35,519 nt of DNA from an uncultured Bacteroidota bacterium (GCA_903839875.1 CAIMDZ010000008.1:1-35519); one strand, 5' to 3'. Shown: positions 16,961-25,020, counted from the first letter of the stretch. The notes: a model not told the origin generated them from the letters alone. A program made the numbers and translations.

Positions 16961-17453
16961 ATGTAAAATATTATGGGTTAAGCCGTTTTTACAGAGATGG
17001 CTATAAACGGGTGTAAAAATAAATTAAAAAGTAATGGTAATGGCGGATGCTAATGAGATTAGCAACAACAACCGTATAACCGAATGTTGAATTCGGCAAA
17101 GACGTGGAGGTTTTTATCCATGTTCCCTGGTTGTGACATGATATGCGAATTTAGGGAATTTTTTGATATGGTGTGGAATTTTTTGTGGTGGGTATGTGCG
17201 AGTACCCGGCGCTAGGATTGTCTGAATCACGGATTAATCGGATTAAAAGATTTCACGGATTGTGTCTTTGCGTAACGTTTTCCAATTTAGCTGAAGGGCG
17301 AAGATTTCCAATCGCAGACTGCTGAATTGCAGTGACACGCGTTGGCTATCGCACATAGCTATCGCGTCATACTCGCGCCAGTGAAGGCTTTTAGCTTACC
17401 TCAGCAATTTCATCATAGGATGACACCAACAACGGCGGGGAATAAAATTTAGG
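16961..17453. other. 493-bp intergenic region with small palindromes
   Basis: No gene is supported. There are two short hairpins, GCTAAT-GAG-ATTAGC (17049-17063) and CCGAAT-GTTGA-ATTCGG (17080-17096). Around 17225-17262 is a phrase with repeated CACGGATT and AATCGGATTA blocks of the kind seen in dispersed intergenic repeats. The segment 17280-17400 looks noncoding. It must contain the cysS promoter, but no clear TAnnTTTG box is visible. Confidence 0.4.
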
Positions 17454-18365
17454 CTACTCCTTTCCGGCGCGCATGAGTATCTCTTTCTCTTCCGCGGTGA
17501 GGGATTTGTATCCTTTCTGGTTTATTTTGTCGAGGATGTCGTCTATGTTTTTTTGGGAGATGCCGGTTTTGGGTTTGTATTTGTTAGTGAGGATGTCTAT
17601 TTTGATGCCTTTTTTCTTAGCGAGTTTTGCTTCGTTGGGGGTTACGAGACCTTCTATTTTTGAGGCGAAGCTATACATCCACTGGCCGGGACGGTAGCCT
17701 GCTTTAAGGATCTTTACATAACAGAATCCGGTGAGCGCGCCGCCTGCAAGCAGGAATAATTCAGGGACTATAAAGCCGGTGCTGAGGATCATTAAGAGTG
17801 TGAAAATACCAGCTACCACAAGTATATGAATCCTGAATGTTTCGGTAAGGTAAAAATAGAAGCCGGGTGAAATGGTAACAGCGGCTACGGCCATTGCGAT
17901 AAGGCCTGCACGGGCGCCCAGTATACCGGGCAGGTGATGATTAATATCGCCCGGCTTACCGGGCAGGAACTGTGCAAGCAGGTAAAAAATGCCTCCGGCA
18001 ATGAGGGCATAAGTATATAAAGGAATTACCTGCCGGTGGCCGATGAGCATCTGGACCACAGAACCAAAGCAATAGAGCCAAAGCATATTGCTGAGGCATT
18101 CCCAGAATCCGCTGAAATGAAACCAGCCATAGGTGAAGATGGTCCACCAGTGGGTTTTGAAATCTGCCAATTGTGGCAGCGCAAGGTTGCCAATGAAATA
18201 GTGGAAGAAATTGGAGCGGTCGTTTTGGTATACAATCAGGTTGATACCCAATATAATGCCCAGTATTACAAATGCGGTACCGGAAGCTATAATGAGTTTG
18301 AGTACGGCATTATTTGTTAAGCCGGGTACGTATTTCAGGAATGATTGTTTTCTTTGGTTATCCAT
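17454..18365 (-). CDS. Rhomboid-family membrane protein lacking catalytic residues, with DUF6576-like tail
   Basis: The 303-aa protein has six or more membrane helices with rhomboid features: HWWTIFTYGWFHFSGFWECLSN fits the W-x-x-(I/L)-T..F.H region, followed by LYCFGSVVQMLIG. Where active rhomboids have GxSG, this protein has LGARAG (Ser to Arg). Where they have AHLGG in the last core helix, it has LLAGG (His lost). Both catalytic residues are therefore missing. After the membrane part comes a soluble tail ending IDDILDKINQKGYKSLTAEE, a DUF6576-like module common in Bacteroidota rhomboids. It lies downstream of an intact rhomboid on the same strand. The likely role is substrate or partner binding as a pseudoprotease (inference). 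Confidence 0.8.
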   Translation of the reverse strand: MDNQRKQSFLKYVPGLTNNAVLKLIIASGTAFVILGIILGINLIVYQNDRSNFFHYFIGNLALPQLADFKTHWWTIFTYGWFHFSGFWECLSNMLWLYCFGSVVQMLIGHRQVIPLYTYALIAGGIFYLLAQFLPGKPGDINHHLPGILGARAGLIAMAVAAVTISPGFYFYLTETFRIHILVVAGIFTLLMILSTGFIVPELFLLAGGALTGFCYVKILKAGYRPGQWMYSFASKIEGLVTPNEAKLAKKKGIKIDILTNKYKPKTGISQKNIDDILDKINQKGYKSLTAEEKEILMRAGKE

Positions 18366-18379
18366 GGTTGTCCTATGTC

Positions 18380-18560
18380 ATCCATGGGCTGCACCCATGG
18401 TTATTATATTGTGCCCTTTCAGGGCTGTGTGGCTCAGATACGCGATAAAGGCATTTTCTATACCACATTCAACCGTCTTCGGGGTTGGTGTTTATTTCTT
18501 TTGTCCTCCGGTTTCACCGGCGGCTATTCCTTCGGGCTTGTTTATATTGCCGGCTTTTGA
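18380..18560. repeat. Multi-hairpin dispersed repeat between the rhomboid genes
   Basis: At least four hairpins follow each other: CCATGGG/CCCATGG (18382-18400), GCCCT-TTC-AGGGC (18413-18425), CAACC/GGTTG (18470-18487) and CCGG-TTTCA-CCGG (18508-18520). They are followed by CCTTCGGG and GCCGGC. No frame is open with coding character. The composition matches intergenic repeats I associate with Bacteroidota genomes; copy number in this genome is unknown. Confidence 0.6.
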
Positions 18561-18579
18561 CCGCCGATTTACTTACTTT

Positions 18580-19419
18580 TTAATAATACCGGTTCCGGAG
18601 GGTGTTTCTCCAGATTCTTAATAATATAAATGCAAAAAGCATTCCGCCGAGGTGGGCGAAGTGAGCGACGTTATCGCCTGCGGAATTGCGCAGGCCGGAA
18701 AATAATTCGATCAAGGCATAACAGCCCACCAGCCATTTCGCCTTTATAGGTATGGGTATCGGAATGATCATCATTTCGGTATTAGGGAAGAGGTATCCGA
18801 AAGCGAACAGCACCCCAAAAACCGCTCCTGACGCACCTACCATGGCTTCGTTAAGATGCGTTGCCAGAAGGTCAATGGAATCGCTCATATACTTTAATGA
18901 ACCCGGGTCGTTTTCCCATTGCGACAGGAAGTGGTTAGCAGATTGAATATCAACGCGCATCGGGTAATGGTTGGCAATGCGCAGAAATTCAATAATACCC
19001 GGGTGTTGCTTGTATTGGGCTAGTTCATGCTGAAAAGGGAGGTTTTGAACGGTGAGCACACCCATATGGCATAAAGCGGCACCGAGCCCGCATACGAAGT
19101 AAAAGATAAGAAATTTTTTTGGGCCCCACATGTTTTCCAATATCCTGCCGAACATCCACAAGGCAAACATATTCAGGGCAATGTGCCAGAAAGTGATACT
19201 AGGGTCGTAAGGATCGCCATGCATGAACATGTGTGTGAAAGGCTGCCACCACCTGAAGAGTGGTGAAGCCCAATAATGAAGGCCTAAAATTTCACTAAGA
19301 TCAATGTGGGCTGTTTTGACGAGTGTAAATTGCAGCAAAACCATCAATACATTAATAATGATCAGGTTTTTAACTATTAAAGGTAATTGCTGAAAACCAC
19401 CGGGCCGTAAATCTGTCAT
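18580..19419 (-). CDS. Rhomboid family intramembrane serine protease (catalytically intact)
   Basis: The 279-aa protein has six or more transmembrane helices. It shows PFTHMFMHGDP, then FWHIALNMFALWMFG (the N of the oxyanion region), GASGAVFGVLFAFGYLFP with the catalytic Ser, and HFAHLGGMLFAFILL with the catalytic His. It should cleave transmembrane substrates within the inner membrane; the substrate is unknown. A 50-60-residue insertion between helices (LTVQNLPFQHELAQYKQHPG ... SDSIDLLATHLNEA, abbreviated) precedes the active-site helix. A perfect -7 box (TATTTTTG) ends 4 nt before the ATG, so the mRNA may be leaderless. It is the first gene before the inactive rhomboid. Confidence 0.9.
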   Translation of the reverse strand: MTDLRPGGFQQLPLIVKNLIIINVLMVLLQFTLVKTAHIDLSEILGLHYWASPLFRWWQPFTHMFMHGDPYDPSITFWHIALNMFALWMFGRILENMWGPKKFLIFYFVCGLGAALCHMGVLTVQNLPFQHELAQYKQHPGIIEFLRIANHYPMRVDIQSANHFLSQWENDPGSLKYMSDSIDLLATHLNEAMVGASGAVFGVLFAFGYLFPNTEMMIIPIPIPIKAKWLVGCYALIELFSGLRNSAGDNVAHFAHLGGMLFAFILLRIWRNTLRNRYY

Positions 19420-19423
19420 GGTG

Positions 19424-19431
19424 CAAAAATA
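19424..19431 (-). promoter_or_regulatory. Promoter -7 box of the rhomboid protease gene
   Basis: The minus strand reads TATTTTTG, a perfect consensus, followed by CACC and the ATG. Confidence 0.6.
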
Positions 19432-19620
19432 GAGGAAATCGGGTTTAAAATGTGAAAATGTGATGGAATATGCCTTTCGGCGGGCTTAAATGACATTATA
19501 GCAAGAAGTTGAATATAAATCAGCAAGATTTGACAACTTTTTGAACGAAGTCAAATCCTGACCGGCAAAAACAATTAGACCGGATGAATTCATTTACTGA
19601 TTATTTCCAACGGTATTTTT

Positions 19621-20097
19621 TCAGACAGCAGGTATAATCTGTAATACCATTACTACTGCAAAAAACATCATGATAGCAATTCTCATCATGGCAGGGAATT
19701 TTATGCAGATCACATGTTCTTCGTCCTGGATGTCATGATATTGTGGATCCTGGTCTGCTTCTTTTGCGGGATTTGGAGTTAATGGTATATTTTTTTCAGG
19801 AAAACGGTTAAAACCCTGTGATTTCATGGAACCTGTAGTGTTTTTACCATCTGAAGATTCTTCCCTTGATCCTGCAGTTTTCGGCTGAGTGGTTTCGCCA
19901 CTGTTTGCAGATGGGTTATTTACTTTCAGCATATTTGTTTCATTTTGGATACTTTGTGGTGCGGGAAGGTTTTCACTGCCATTCATATTATTGACACAGC
20001 CCGGAAGCATGATGCAAAAAATGGAGAGTATACAGCCTTTTACAAAGAAGGAAGTGTTTATTCTTACATTGATGCGGATGGTAAAAATGCGTTTCAT
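19621..20097 (-). CDS. Hypothetical lipoprotein with C-terminal membrane helix
   Basis: The 158-aa frame starts with a basic region, then ILSIFCIMLPGC, a credible lipobox with Cys at about residue 34. Residues 35-125 are low-complexity, polar and Asn/Ser/Pro-rich (a flexible linker). The C-terminus (MMRIAIMMFFAVVMVLQIIPAV) is one hydrophobic helix. Two membrane anchors at opposite ends of a disordered linker is unusual. I recognise no family, and the frame may be over-called, but the lipobox argues for a real gene. It is divergent from the signalling operon at 20501. Confidence 0.5.
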   Translation of the reverse strand: MKRIFTIRINVRINTSFFVKGCILSIFCIMLPGCVNNMNGSENLPAPQSIQNETNMLKVNNPSANSGETTQPKTAGSREESSDGKNTTGSMKSQGFNRFPEKNIPLTPNPAKEADQDPQYHDIQDEEHVICIKFPAMMRIAIMMFFAVVMVLQIIPAV

Positions 20098-20169
20098 AAA
20101 ATTCGATTTTTGTGTGAGAAATTTGTTTGATTTTCTGACACAAAAATCCTTCAGGAATGAGCGCTTTCA

Positions 20170-20374
20170 GCCCGTATTATAGCGGGTTTCAGGGTAGTAT
20201 TATACCCGTCTCAGCAGTGCGGTTTACTACCCTTGGAAAGGTGTAACAAACACCTTTAAAGAAGTGCGTAAATGATACATAGAAATGGAGCAGTTTACCA
20301 CCCCCTGAGACAGGTGAAAACACCCTTTGGAGAGATGTTACATAACATGAGAAAGCCCCTTTAGGGGTTTGGGG
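20170..20374. repeat. Hairpin-rich region with imperfect 71-bp tandem repeat, upstream of the signalling operon
   Basis: In order: CCCG/CGGG (20171-20186), GGGTA/TACCC (20192-20207), AAAGGTGT-AACAA-ACACCTTT (20237-20257), GGTG-AAAA-CACC (20313-20324), ATGTTA-CA-TAACAT (20335-20348) and CCCCT-TT-AGGGG (20356-20367). Two blocks starting TTTACTACC (20223) and TTTACCACC (20294) are diverged copies with a 71-bp period. The last 19 nt (20356-20374) recur exactly at 22944-22962 inside the operon. Confidence 0.55.
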
Positions 20375-20500
20375 CGAAAAAAGGGGAAAAATACGGTATG
20401 CAGGAGGCGGGTTACGTTTTACATTTACATAATCAAACTACAATACATTATTAGAAACCAAAAACAATTATTAATTTCATCTTTAAAAAATCACACTGTT

Positions 20501-21409
20501 ATGAAAAAGATACTTTTTTTATTTGCTACCATTTCATTATTCTCTTGCGATGAAGGAGGCAATAAGAATTCGAAAAGCAATAGTTTGTATAAAGACAATT
20601 CTACTTCATGTGATAGTTGTCCATTACAGAAAAAATTTATGAAATCAAGAAAATTCTGGAAACACTCAACGGTAGGAGATTCGAAAACATTACCTAGTAG
20701 TATAAAGGATTGGATTACAAGTTATGTATTTACAAATGGTTTAAGTTATCCAACTTATTATATTATTAAGACGGATGACTTGATAACATATCTCAATACT
20801 AATAATCCTCAGTTTCTACATTTTTATTTTTGCCAGAATGCAAATACTAAAAGTTTAGATTTAGCCTTTCTTGGTACAAACAAATATACCATTGATGCAA
20901 CTTGCAATTACCAACACATACCAAGTGATTATGTATTTGGAAATCTAACATCATCTGACTTGTCAGGGGTCGTTTCTTATGATCCGCTTATTGATAAACA
21001 AAAATATAATTACCCGGCAATAAAATTGCCTTTATTAACCTCTACGATTACAAATAGTATCGCTAAATCATGGATTACTACATATCAAAACCAGCATTAT
21101 GGAGACAATATTTTTTCTTTTGTAATAAATTCAAGTAGGTTATATGATTTTTTGACTAACAGTAATTCTCAATTACCAACTATTGGAACAGTACCGTATT
21201 TACAGATTTATTTAGCATATGTAAATGGTGTTCCAACAAATCCAACAATTGTGATGGTTGGTTTAAATAATGATGGAACTCATATATATTATACGGATGA
21301 TGGTAACACTAATTATGTATTTGAAGCAGCAGAACCTTGTCCATATTGTGGTGTAAAACATGATGATAATATTGATGGTCCAATAGATCAAATTTCAAAT
21401 GATAAATGA
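20501..21409 (+). CDS. Two-repeat lipoprotein, first gene of a sensor operon
   Basis: The ATG at 20501 opens a lipoprotein signal (MKKILFLFATISLFSC, lipidated Cys16), giving 302 aa; upstream in-frame starts only add a basic leader. The body holds two copies of one module about 120 residues apart: WITSYV...IIKTDDLITYL...LHFYFCQ...LAFLG (from W71) and WITTYQ...VINSSRLYDFL...LQIYLAY...IVMVG (from W191). A CxxC pair lies at each end (C37/C40 and CPYCG at C280/C283), perhaps binding a metal or forming disulfides. The stop overlaps the next gene by ATGA. The gene is far more AT-rich than most of the window. No family recognised; a ligand-sensing role is inferred from the operon. Confidence 0.75.
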   Translation: MKKILFLFATISLFSCDEGGNKNSKSNSLYKDNSTSCDSCPLQKKFMKSRKFWKHSTVGDSKTLPSSIKDWITSYVFTNGLSYPTYYIIKTDDLITYLNTNNPQFLHFYFCQNANTKSLDLAFLGTNKYTIDATCNYQHIPSDYVFGNLTSSDLSGVVSYDPLIDKQKYNYPAIKLPLLTSTITNSIAKSWITTYQNQHYGDNIFSFVINSSRLYDFLTNSNSQLPTIGTVPYLQIYLAYVNGVPTNPTIVMVGLNNDGTHIYYTDDGNTNYVFEAAEPCPYCGVKHDDNIDGPIDQISNDK

Positions 21410-22059
21410 CAACTCATAAATTATATTATTTATATTTAACTATTCTATTTTTATGCTCAATTTGTGGGTTTATAAGTTATAAACATTTTGATCTAAAGTC
21501 AAAAATTTTATATTGTTCAATTCTTTTATCATTATTGGCAGAGTTGGCAAGGGAAGTTTTAGTTATATTATTTAATATTAAAGCCCCCGTTTATCATTTT
21601 TTATGTTTTTTAGACATTACACTCATTACTATATATTATATTAAAACAATTAAATTAAAGCATGAGTTTTTTTTTATTTCTATTTCAATTATCACACCAT
21701 TAGCCCTTGAAATCCTTAACACTTGGTTTTTTCAACCGATGAAGAGTCTAAATTCTAATATGTTTATATTGGAATCTTTTGTAGTGATAATATTTAGTTT
21801 ACATTCTTTATACTGTATTTTGTTAGATGACAATGTAAAAAATCCAATTATTAATCCTGACTTTTGGTTTTGGTCTTTCTTACTGTTTATGTGGAGCGGA
21901 ACGTTTTTTTTCTGGGCTTACATAAAGTTAATTTATACCAATGCAAAGGAATATGTTGACCTCATGCAATACATACAAATCTCTATAAATGCATTTGTTT
22001 ATTTTGGCATTGGAACAATCTTTTATTATTACCCTAAAATGATTAAATATGCAGATTAA
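21406..22059 (+). CDS. Multi-pass membrane protein of the sensor operon
   Basis: The 217-aa protein is hydrophobic with about seven predicted helices and short loops (YLYLTILFLCSICGFISY at the N-terminus; FWFWSFLLFMWSGTFFFWAY and ISINAFVYFGIGTIFYYYP near the end). Its start overlaps the lipoprotein stop (ATGA) and its end overlaps the kinase start by 11 nt, so all three should be translated together. It shows no transporter or enzyme motif. A conserved-looking LAELAREVLVILFN lies in helix 2. Base composition is very AT-rich, like the lipoprotein gene. I infer that it is the membrane partner of the kinase. Confidence 0.75.
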   Translation: MTTHKLYYLYLTILFLCSICGFISYKHFDLKSKILYCSILLSLLAELAREVLVILFNIKAPVYHFLCFLDITLITIYYIKTIKLKHEFFFISISIITPLALEILNTWFFQPMKSLNSNMFILESFVVIIFSLHSLYCILLDDNVKNPIINPDFWFWSFLLFMWSGTFFFWAYIKLIYTNAKEYVDLMQYIQISINAFVYFGIGTIFYYYPKMIKYAD

Positions 22060-22837
22060 TTATTCAATCATAATATTCATTTTAGGAACTGTACTATTAA
22101 TGTTCTTTACATTTTTTATCGTCATTTTCCTTATCGTCCATAAAAAAAAACGTTACCAGCACCTTCTTGAAAAACAACAAATGGAAAGTACTTATCAGAA
22201 TCAGCTATTACAATCTAAACTTGAGGTGCAGGAGCAGTCGTTTAAGTACTTCAGCGAGGAGATACATGACAATGTGGGGCAGTTGCTAAGTATTGTGAAG
22301 ATGCAGCTTTACAACATAAAGAGCAGCAGCAAGGAACAAGAGGTGGTGACCAAGGCAACCGACTGCACCGAACTCCTGGGCAAGGCCATCAACGACCTGC
22401 GCAACATCAGCCATACACTCAACAGCGCCTATATAAGTAATGCCGGCCTTGCCAATGCCATAGAAAAAGACCTGGACTATGTGCGCTCGGCAAAGGAGGT
22501 AAAATGCAACCTGCACAGAAGCGGAGAGGAATACGAGATTGACGATGAAAGGGAGCTGATGGTGTTCCGCATCATACAGGAGGCCGTGGGTAATGCAGTA
22601 AAACATGCCTCAGCCAGTGTCATAGATGTGTCCCTCGATTATCACCCCGACAAGCTATGCGTAACAATCGTAGATAACGGTAAAGGTTTTGACGTAAACG
22701 AACACCACAATGGCGGCATTGGCCTCAACAACATGCACGTCCGCACCGACCTGCTGAAAGGGAAAATAGATGTAACATCAGAAAAAGATAAAGGGACAAC
22801 GATTAAATTGGAGATTAAGCCCCTGAGCCTTCCCTAA
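22049..22837 (+). CDS. Histidine kinase, HisKA_3 type, with a single N-terminal membrane helix
   Basis: In this 262-aa kinase, residues 6-30 form one membrane helix, 31-68 a coiled-coil linker, and EEIHDNVGQ carries the phospho-accepting His73 of the HisKA_3 (NarX/DesK-like) family. The HATPase_c domain has IIQEAVGNAVKHA (N box), DNGKGFD (G1) and GIGLNNM (G2). There is no periplasmic sensor domain, HAMP or PAS, so input must come from elsewhere, most simply from the two overlapping upstream genes. Composition shifts abruptly from AT-rich to GC-richer at about 22200-22230, between the membrane helix and the His box. The cognate regulator follows 128 nt downstream. Confidence 0.92.
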   Translation: MQINYSIIIFILGTVLLMFFTFFIVIFLIVHKKKRYQHLLEKQQMESTYQNQLLQSKLEVQEQSFKYFSEEIHDNVGQLLSIVKMQLYNIKSSSKEQEVVTKATDCTELLGKAINDLRNISHTLNSAYISNAGLANAIEKDLDYVRSAKEVKCNLHRSGEEYEIDDERELMVFRIIQEAVGNAVKHASASVIDVSLDYHPDKLCVTIVDNGKGFDVNEHHNGGIGLNNMHVRTDLLKGKIDVTSEKDKGTTIKLEIKPLSLP

Positions 22838-22940
22838 AAATCGGGACTTAGTTCCGGTGAACCTGCTATTTAGCATTGGGAGAAACTTTGAACAACTAAT
22901 TCTTATTTGACTATTTTTAAACACAGTACAAAACATGGGG

Positions 22941-22962
22941 AAACCCCTTTAGGGGTTTGGGG
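22941..22962. repeat. Palindromic repeat between kinase and regulator
   Basis: AAACCCCT-TT-AGGGGTTT then GGGG ends 3 nt before the regulator ATG. The 19-nt core CCCCTTTAGGGGTTTGGGG is identical to 20356-20374 upstream of the operon. Placed at the start codon, a hairpin here could affect translation or mRNA stability. Confidence 0.6.
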
Positions 22963-22965
22963 TTT

Positions 22966-23607
22966 ATGATAAACATAGCAATTGCCGACGACCACACAAT
23001 ACTCCGCAAAGGAGTGACAGAGATTATTTCAAAATTTGAAAACATGGCAGTAATTGCCGAAGCGCCAAATGGTAAGGAATTAATTGCTAAATTAGCTGCT
23101 GCCGCCACCCTGCCAGACGTGTGTATCATAGATATTAACATGCCGGAGATGAACGGCTATGAAACTGCCGCTGAGATAAGAAAGCGCTGGCCGGATATCA
23201 AGATACTGGCGCTATCCATGTACAATACCGAGCTTAATATTATAAAAATGCTGCGCAGTGGCGCCAATGGCTATGTGCTGAAAGATTCAGACCCCGAAGA
23301 CCTGCGGGTAGCCATTAACCGTGTAGTAAAAGATGGCTTCTACCACTCCGAACTGGTAACAGGCCGCATGCTGAATATTCTCCACGACCCCAGTGGTAAA
23401 ATGAACATTGAGCTCAATGACCGGGAAATTGATTTTCTGCGGCATGCATGCACTGAACAAACCTATAAGGAAATTGCCGAGGTAATGTGCCTCAGCCCCC
23501 GCACCATTGACGGCTACCGGGAAGACCTGTTTAAAAAACTAAATATCACATCCCGCACCGGTCTCGCCATGTATGCCATAAAGGCGGGAATAGTGAATGT
23601 GAAGTAA
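22966..23607 (+). CDS. NarL/LuxR-type response regulator
   Basis: The 213-aa regulator starts at the ATG at 22966 (MINIAIADDHTILRKG); a TTG at 22957 lies inside the hairpin repeat and is unlikely. The receiver domain has D8/D9, phospho-acceptor D56 (VCIIDINMPEMNGYE) and the Lys in YVLKDSD. The C-terminal LuxR/GerE helix-turn-helix has LNDREIDFLRHACTEQTYKE and LSPRTIDGYREDLFKKL. It should be phosphorylated by the HisKA_3 kinase encoded just upstream and control transcription; targets are unknown. A structured 128-nt gap separates it from the kinase. Confidence 0.95.
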   Translation: MINIAIADDHTILRKGVTEIISKFENMAVIAEAPNGKELIAKLAAAATLPDVCIIDINMPEMNGYETAAEIRKRWPDIKILALSMYNTELNIIKMLRSGANGYVLKDSDPEDLRVAINRVVKDGFYHSELVTGRMLNILHDPSGKMNIELNDREIDFLRHACTEQTYKEIAEVMCLSPRTIDGYREDLFKKLNITSRTGLAMYAIKAGIVNVK

Positions 23608-23666
23608 TGGGTATTTGACGGATTGCTCTAATGGCCGGGGCTAAGTAGAAGAGTGCAATTTGTCAT

Positions 23667-23685
23667 ACGCCTAAGAATAAGGCGT
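23667..23685. terminator. Weak hairpin after the signalling operon
   Basis: ACGCCT pairs with AGGCGT around a 7-nt loop, about 60 nt past the regulator stop. The following T run is poor (GAAGTTTT), so termination is uncertain. Confidence 0.3.
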
Positions 23686-23830
23686 GAAGTTTTCAGAAAT
23701 TGTATACTTTTATTTTTTTACGCCGTTTGCACTGTTAAATTATTCCGCAATTCCCGTTAGGCAGGTAACATCTCCCTTAGGGTCGGGGTTTATAGGCAAA
23801 TGAGCGCACATTATTGAGTATTTTTTTCGT

Positions 23831-24940
23831 ATGCCTGCAATCCCCGCTGTTAATACCGACAAGCATTTTAAATATCTTGATTCCGCCCGGGGCATTGCTG
23901 CCATGATGGTATTTGCCAGTCATTTTATCGCAAAGAATTTCCAGGCCAAAATGAACGTTCGCTGGTTTTTCCTCGTGTTCAACGGCAATGATGCGGTCTC
24001 ATTTTTCTTTGTGCTCAGCGGCTTTGTACTTTCTTACAAATATATTGTCCTCGGCAAGCCCCTTGATCTCAAGAAGTTCTACCTCACCCGCATATTCAGG
24101 CTCTTCCCGGCTTACTTTATCATTGTTTTGTGGAGCGTACTCTATGCCTACCGCAATGAAATGAGCCTCCAGACCGCGAAGGACCTGTTCATCAACAACA
24201 AATACGAATTCTGGGAAGAAGCAATTCTGTTCCGTTTTCACAACAAATTCTACTATCCCGGGTGGACGCTAACGCTCGAAATGCTTGGCTCCTTCCTCAT
24301 GCCGTTTTTCATTGCAATGGCGCTGAAGAACAAAAAGCTTGGGCCATGGCTCATCCTGGTCACCGTTATTGTTGGCAACAACCTGTTGTTCAGCTATCTT
24401 TTCCTGTTTGGCATCGTGGCCAGCTGCAATTACGAAGCCATCGCCGCCGGTTCATTCAAAGAAACAAAGTGGTATCGCTACCGTTACCCGCTGCTGACCG
24501 GAGCCATCATCCTGTTTTCCATCCGCCAGATCAACGGCATCCATGCCTTCGGCCCCCGCTTCGATTGGTGGGCGGATTTCCTCAAGATTGATTTTTTTAC
24601 CTTCACCGGGTTGAGCTGTTTTGTTTTCCTGGTCGCCATCCTGCACAGTAAAAGCGTCCAACGGTTTCTTGAAAACCGGCTGCTGGTCTTCATCGGCAAG
24701 ATCTCTTACGGTATATACCTGGTACACGTGGTCGTCATCAATACTATTTACCTGTATGTAGAGCAATATATTGATGGCCCGCACCACAGGCTTGCGTTGA
24801 TCGGAATAACGCTGTTATGCACTGCAGGCATTTTCCTCGTGGCAACGGTGTTGCACTACCTGGTAGAATTACCATTTATGCGGCTTGGAAAAAATATCGC
24901 AGCAAGGATGAAGCCCTCGTTAATAATCCAGCGCGACTAA
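23831..24940 (+). CDS. Acyltransferase 3 family membrane protein (OafA-like)
   Basis: The 369-aa protein has about ten membrane helices. The N-terminus LDSARGIAAMMVFASHF contains the R and catalytic-type H of the acyltransferase 3 family. NDAVSFFFVLSGFVLSY and LTRIFRLFPAYF are further family blocks. Such proteins move acetyl or other acyl groups onto sugars of LPS O-antigen, exopolysaccharide or peptidoglycan at the inner membrane; the substrate cannot be predicted. Its length is normal, without a C-terminal SGNH domain. It appears to be a single gene. Confidence 0.9.
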   Translation: MPAIPAVNTDKHFKYLDSARGIAAMMVFASHFIAKNFQAKMNVRWFFLVFNGNDAVSFFFVLSGFVLSYKYIVLGKPLDLKKFYLTRIFRLFPAYFIIVLWSVLYAYRNEMSLQTAKDLFINNKYEFWEEAILFRFHNKFYYPGWTLTLEMLGSFLMPFFIAMALKNKKLGPWLILVTVIVGNNLLFSYLFLFGIVASCNYEAIAAGSFKETKWYRYRYPLLTGAIILFSIRQINGIHAFGPRFDWWADFLKIDFFTFTGLSCFVFLVAILHSKSVQRFLENRLLVFIGKISYGIYLVHVVVINTIYLYVEQYIDGPHHRLALIGITLLCTAGIFLVATVLHYLVELPFMRLGKNIAARMKPSLIIQRD

Positions 24941-25020
24941 AATTTGCACGATAGGGCCCGCTGGAAAAACTGGCACGGCATTTGCCATGAAAGTAAAGTG
25001 CTATTTTTATCTCTTGCTTT

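Noticed and set aside
20369-20500. N-terminal extension of the operon lipoprotein from 20369
   Set aside because: It would place a basic, non-conserved leader before a clean lipoprotein signal and would start within the hairpin repeat.
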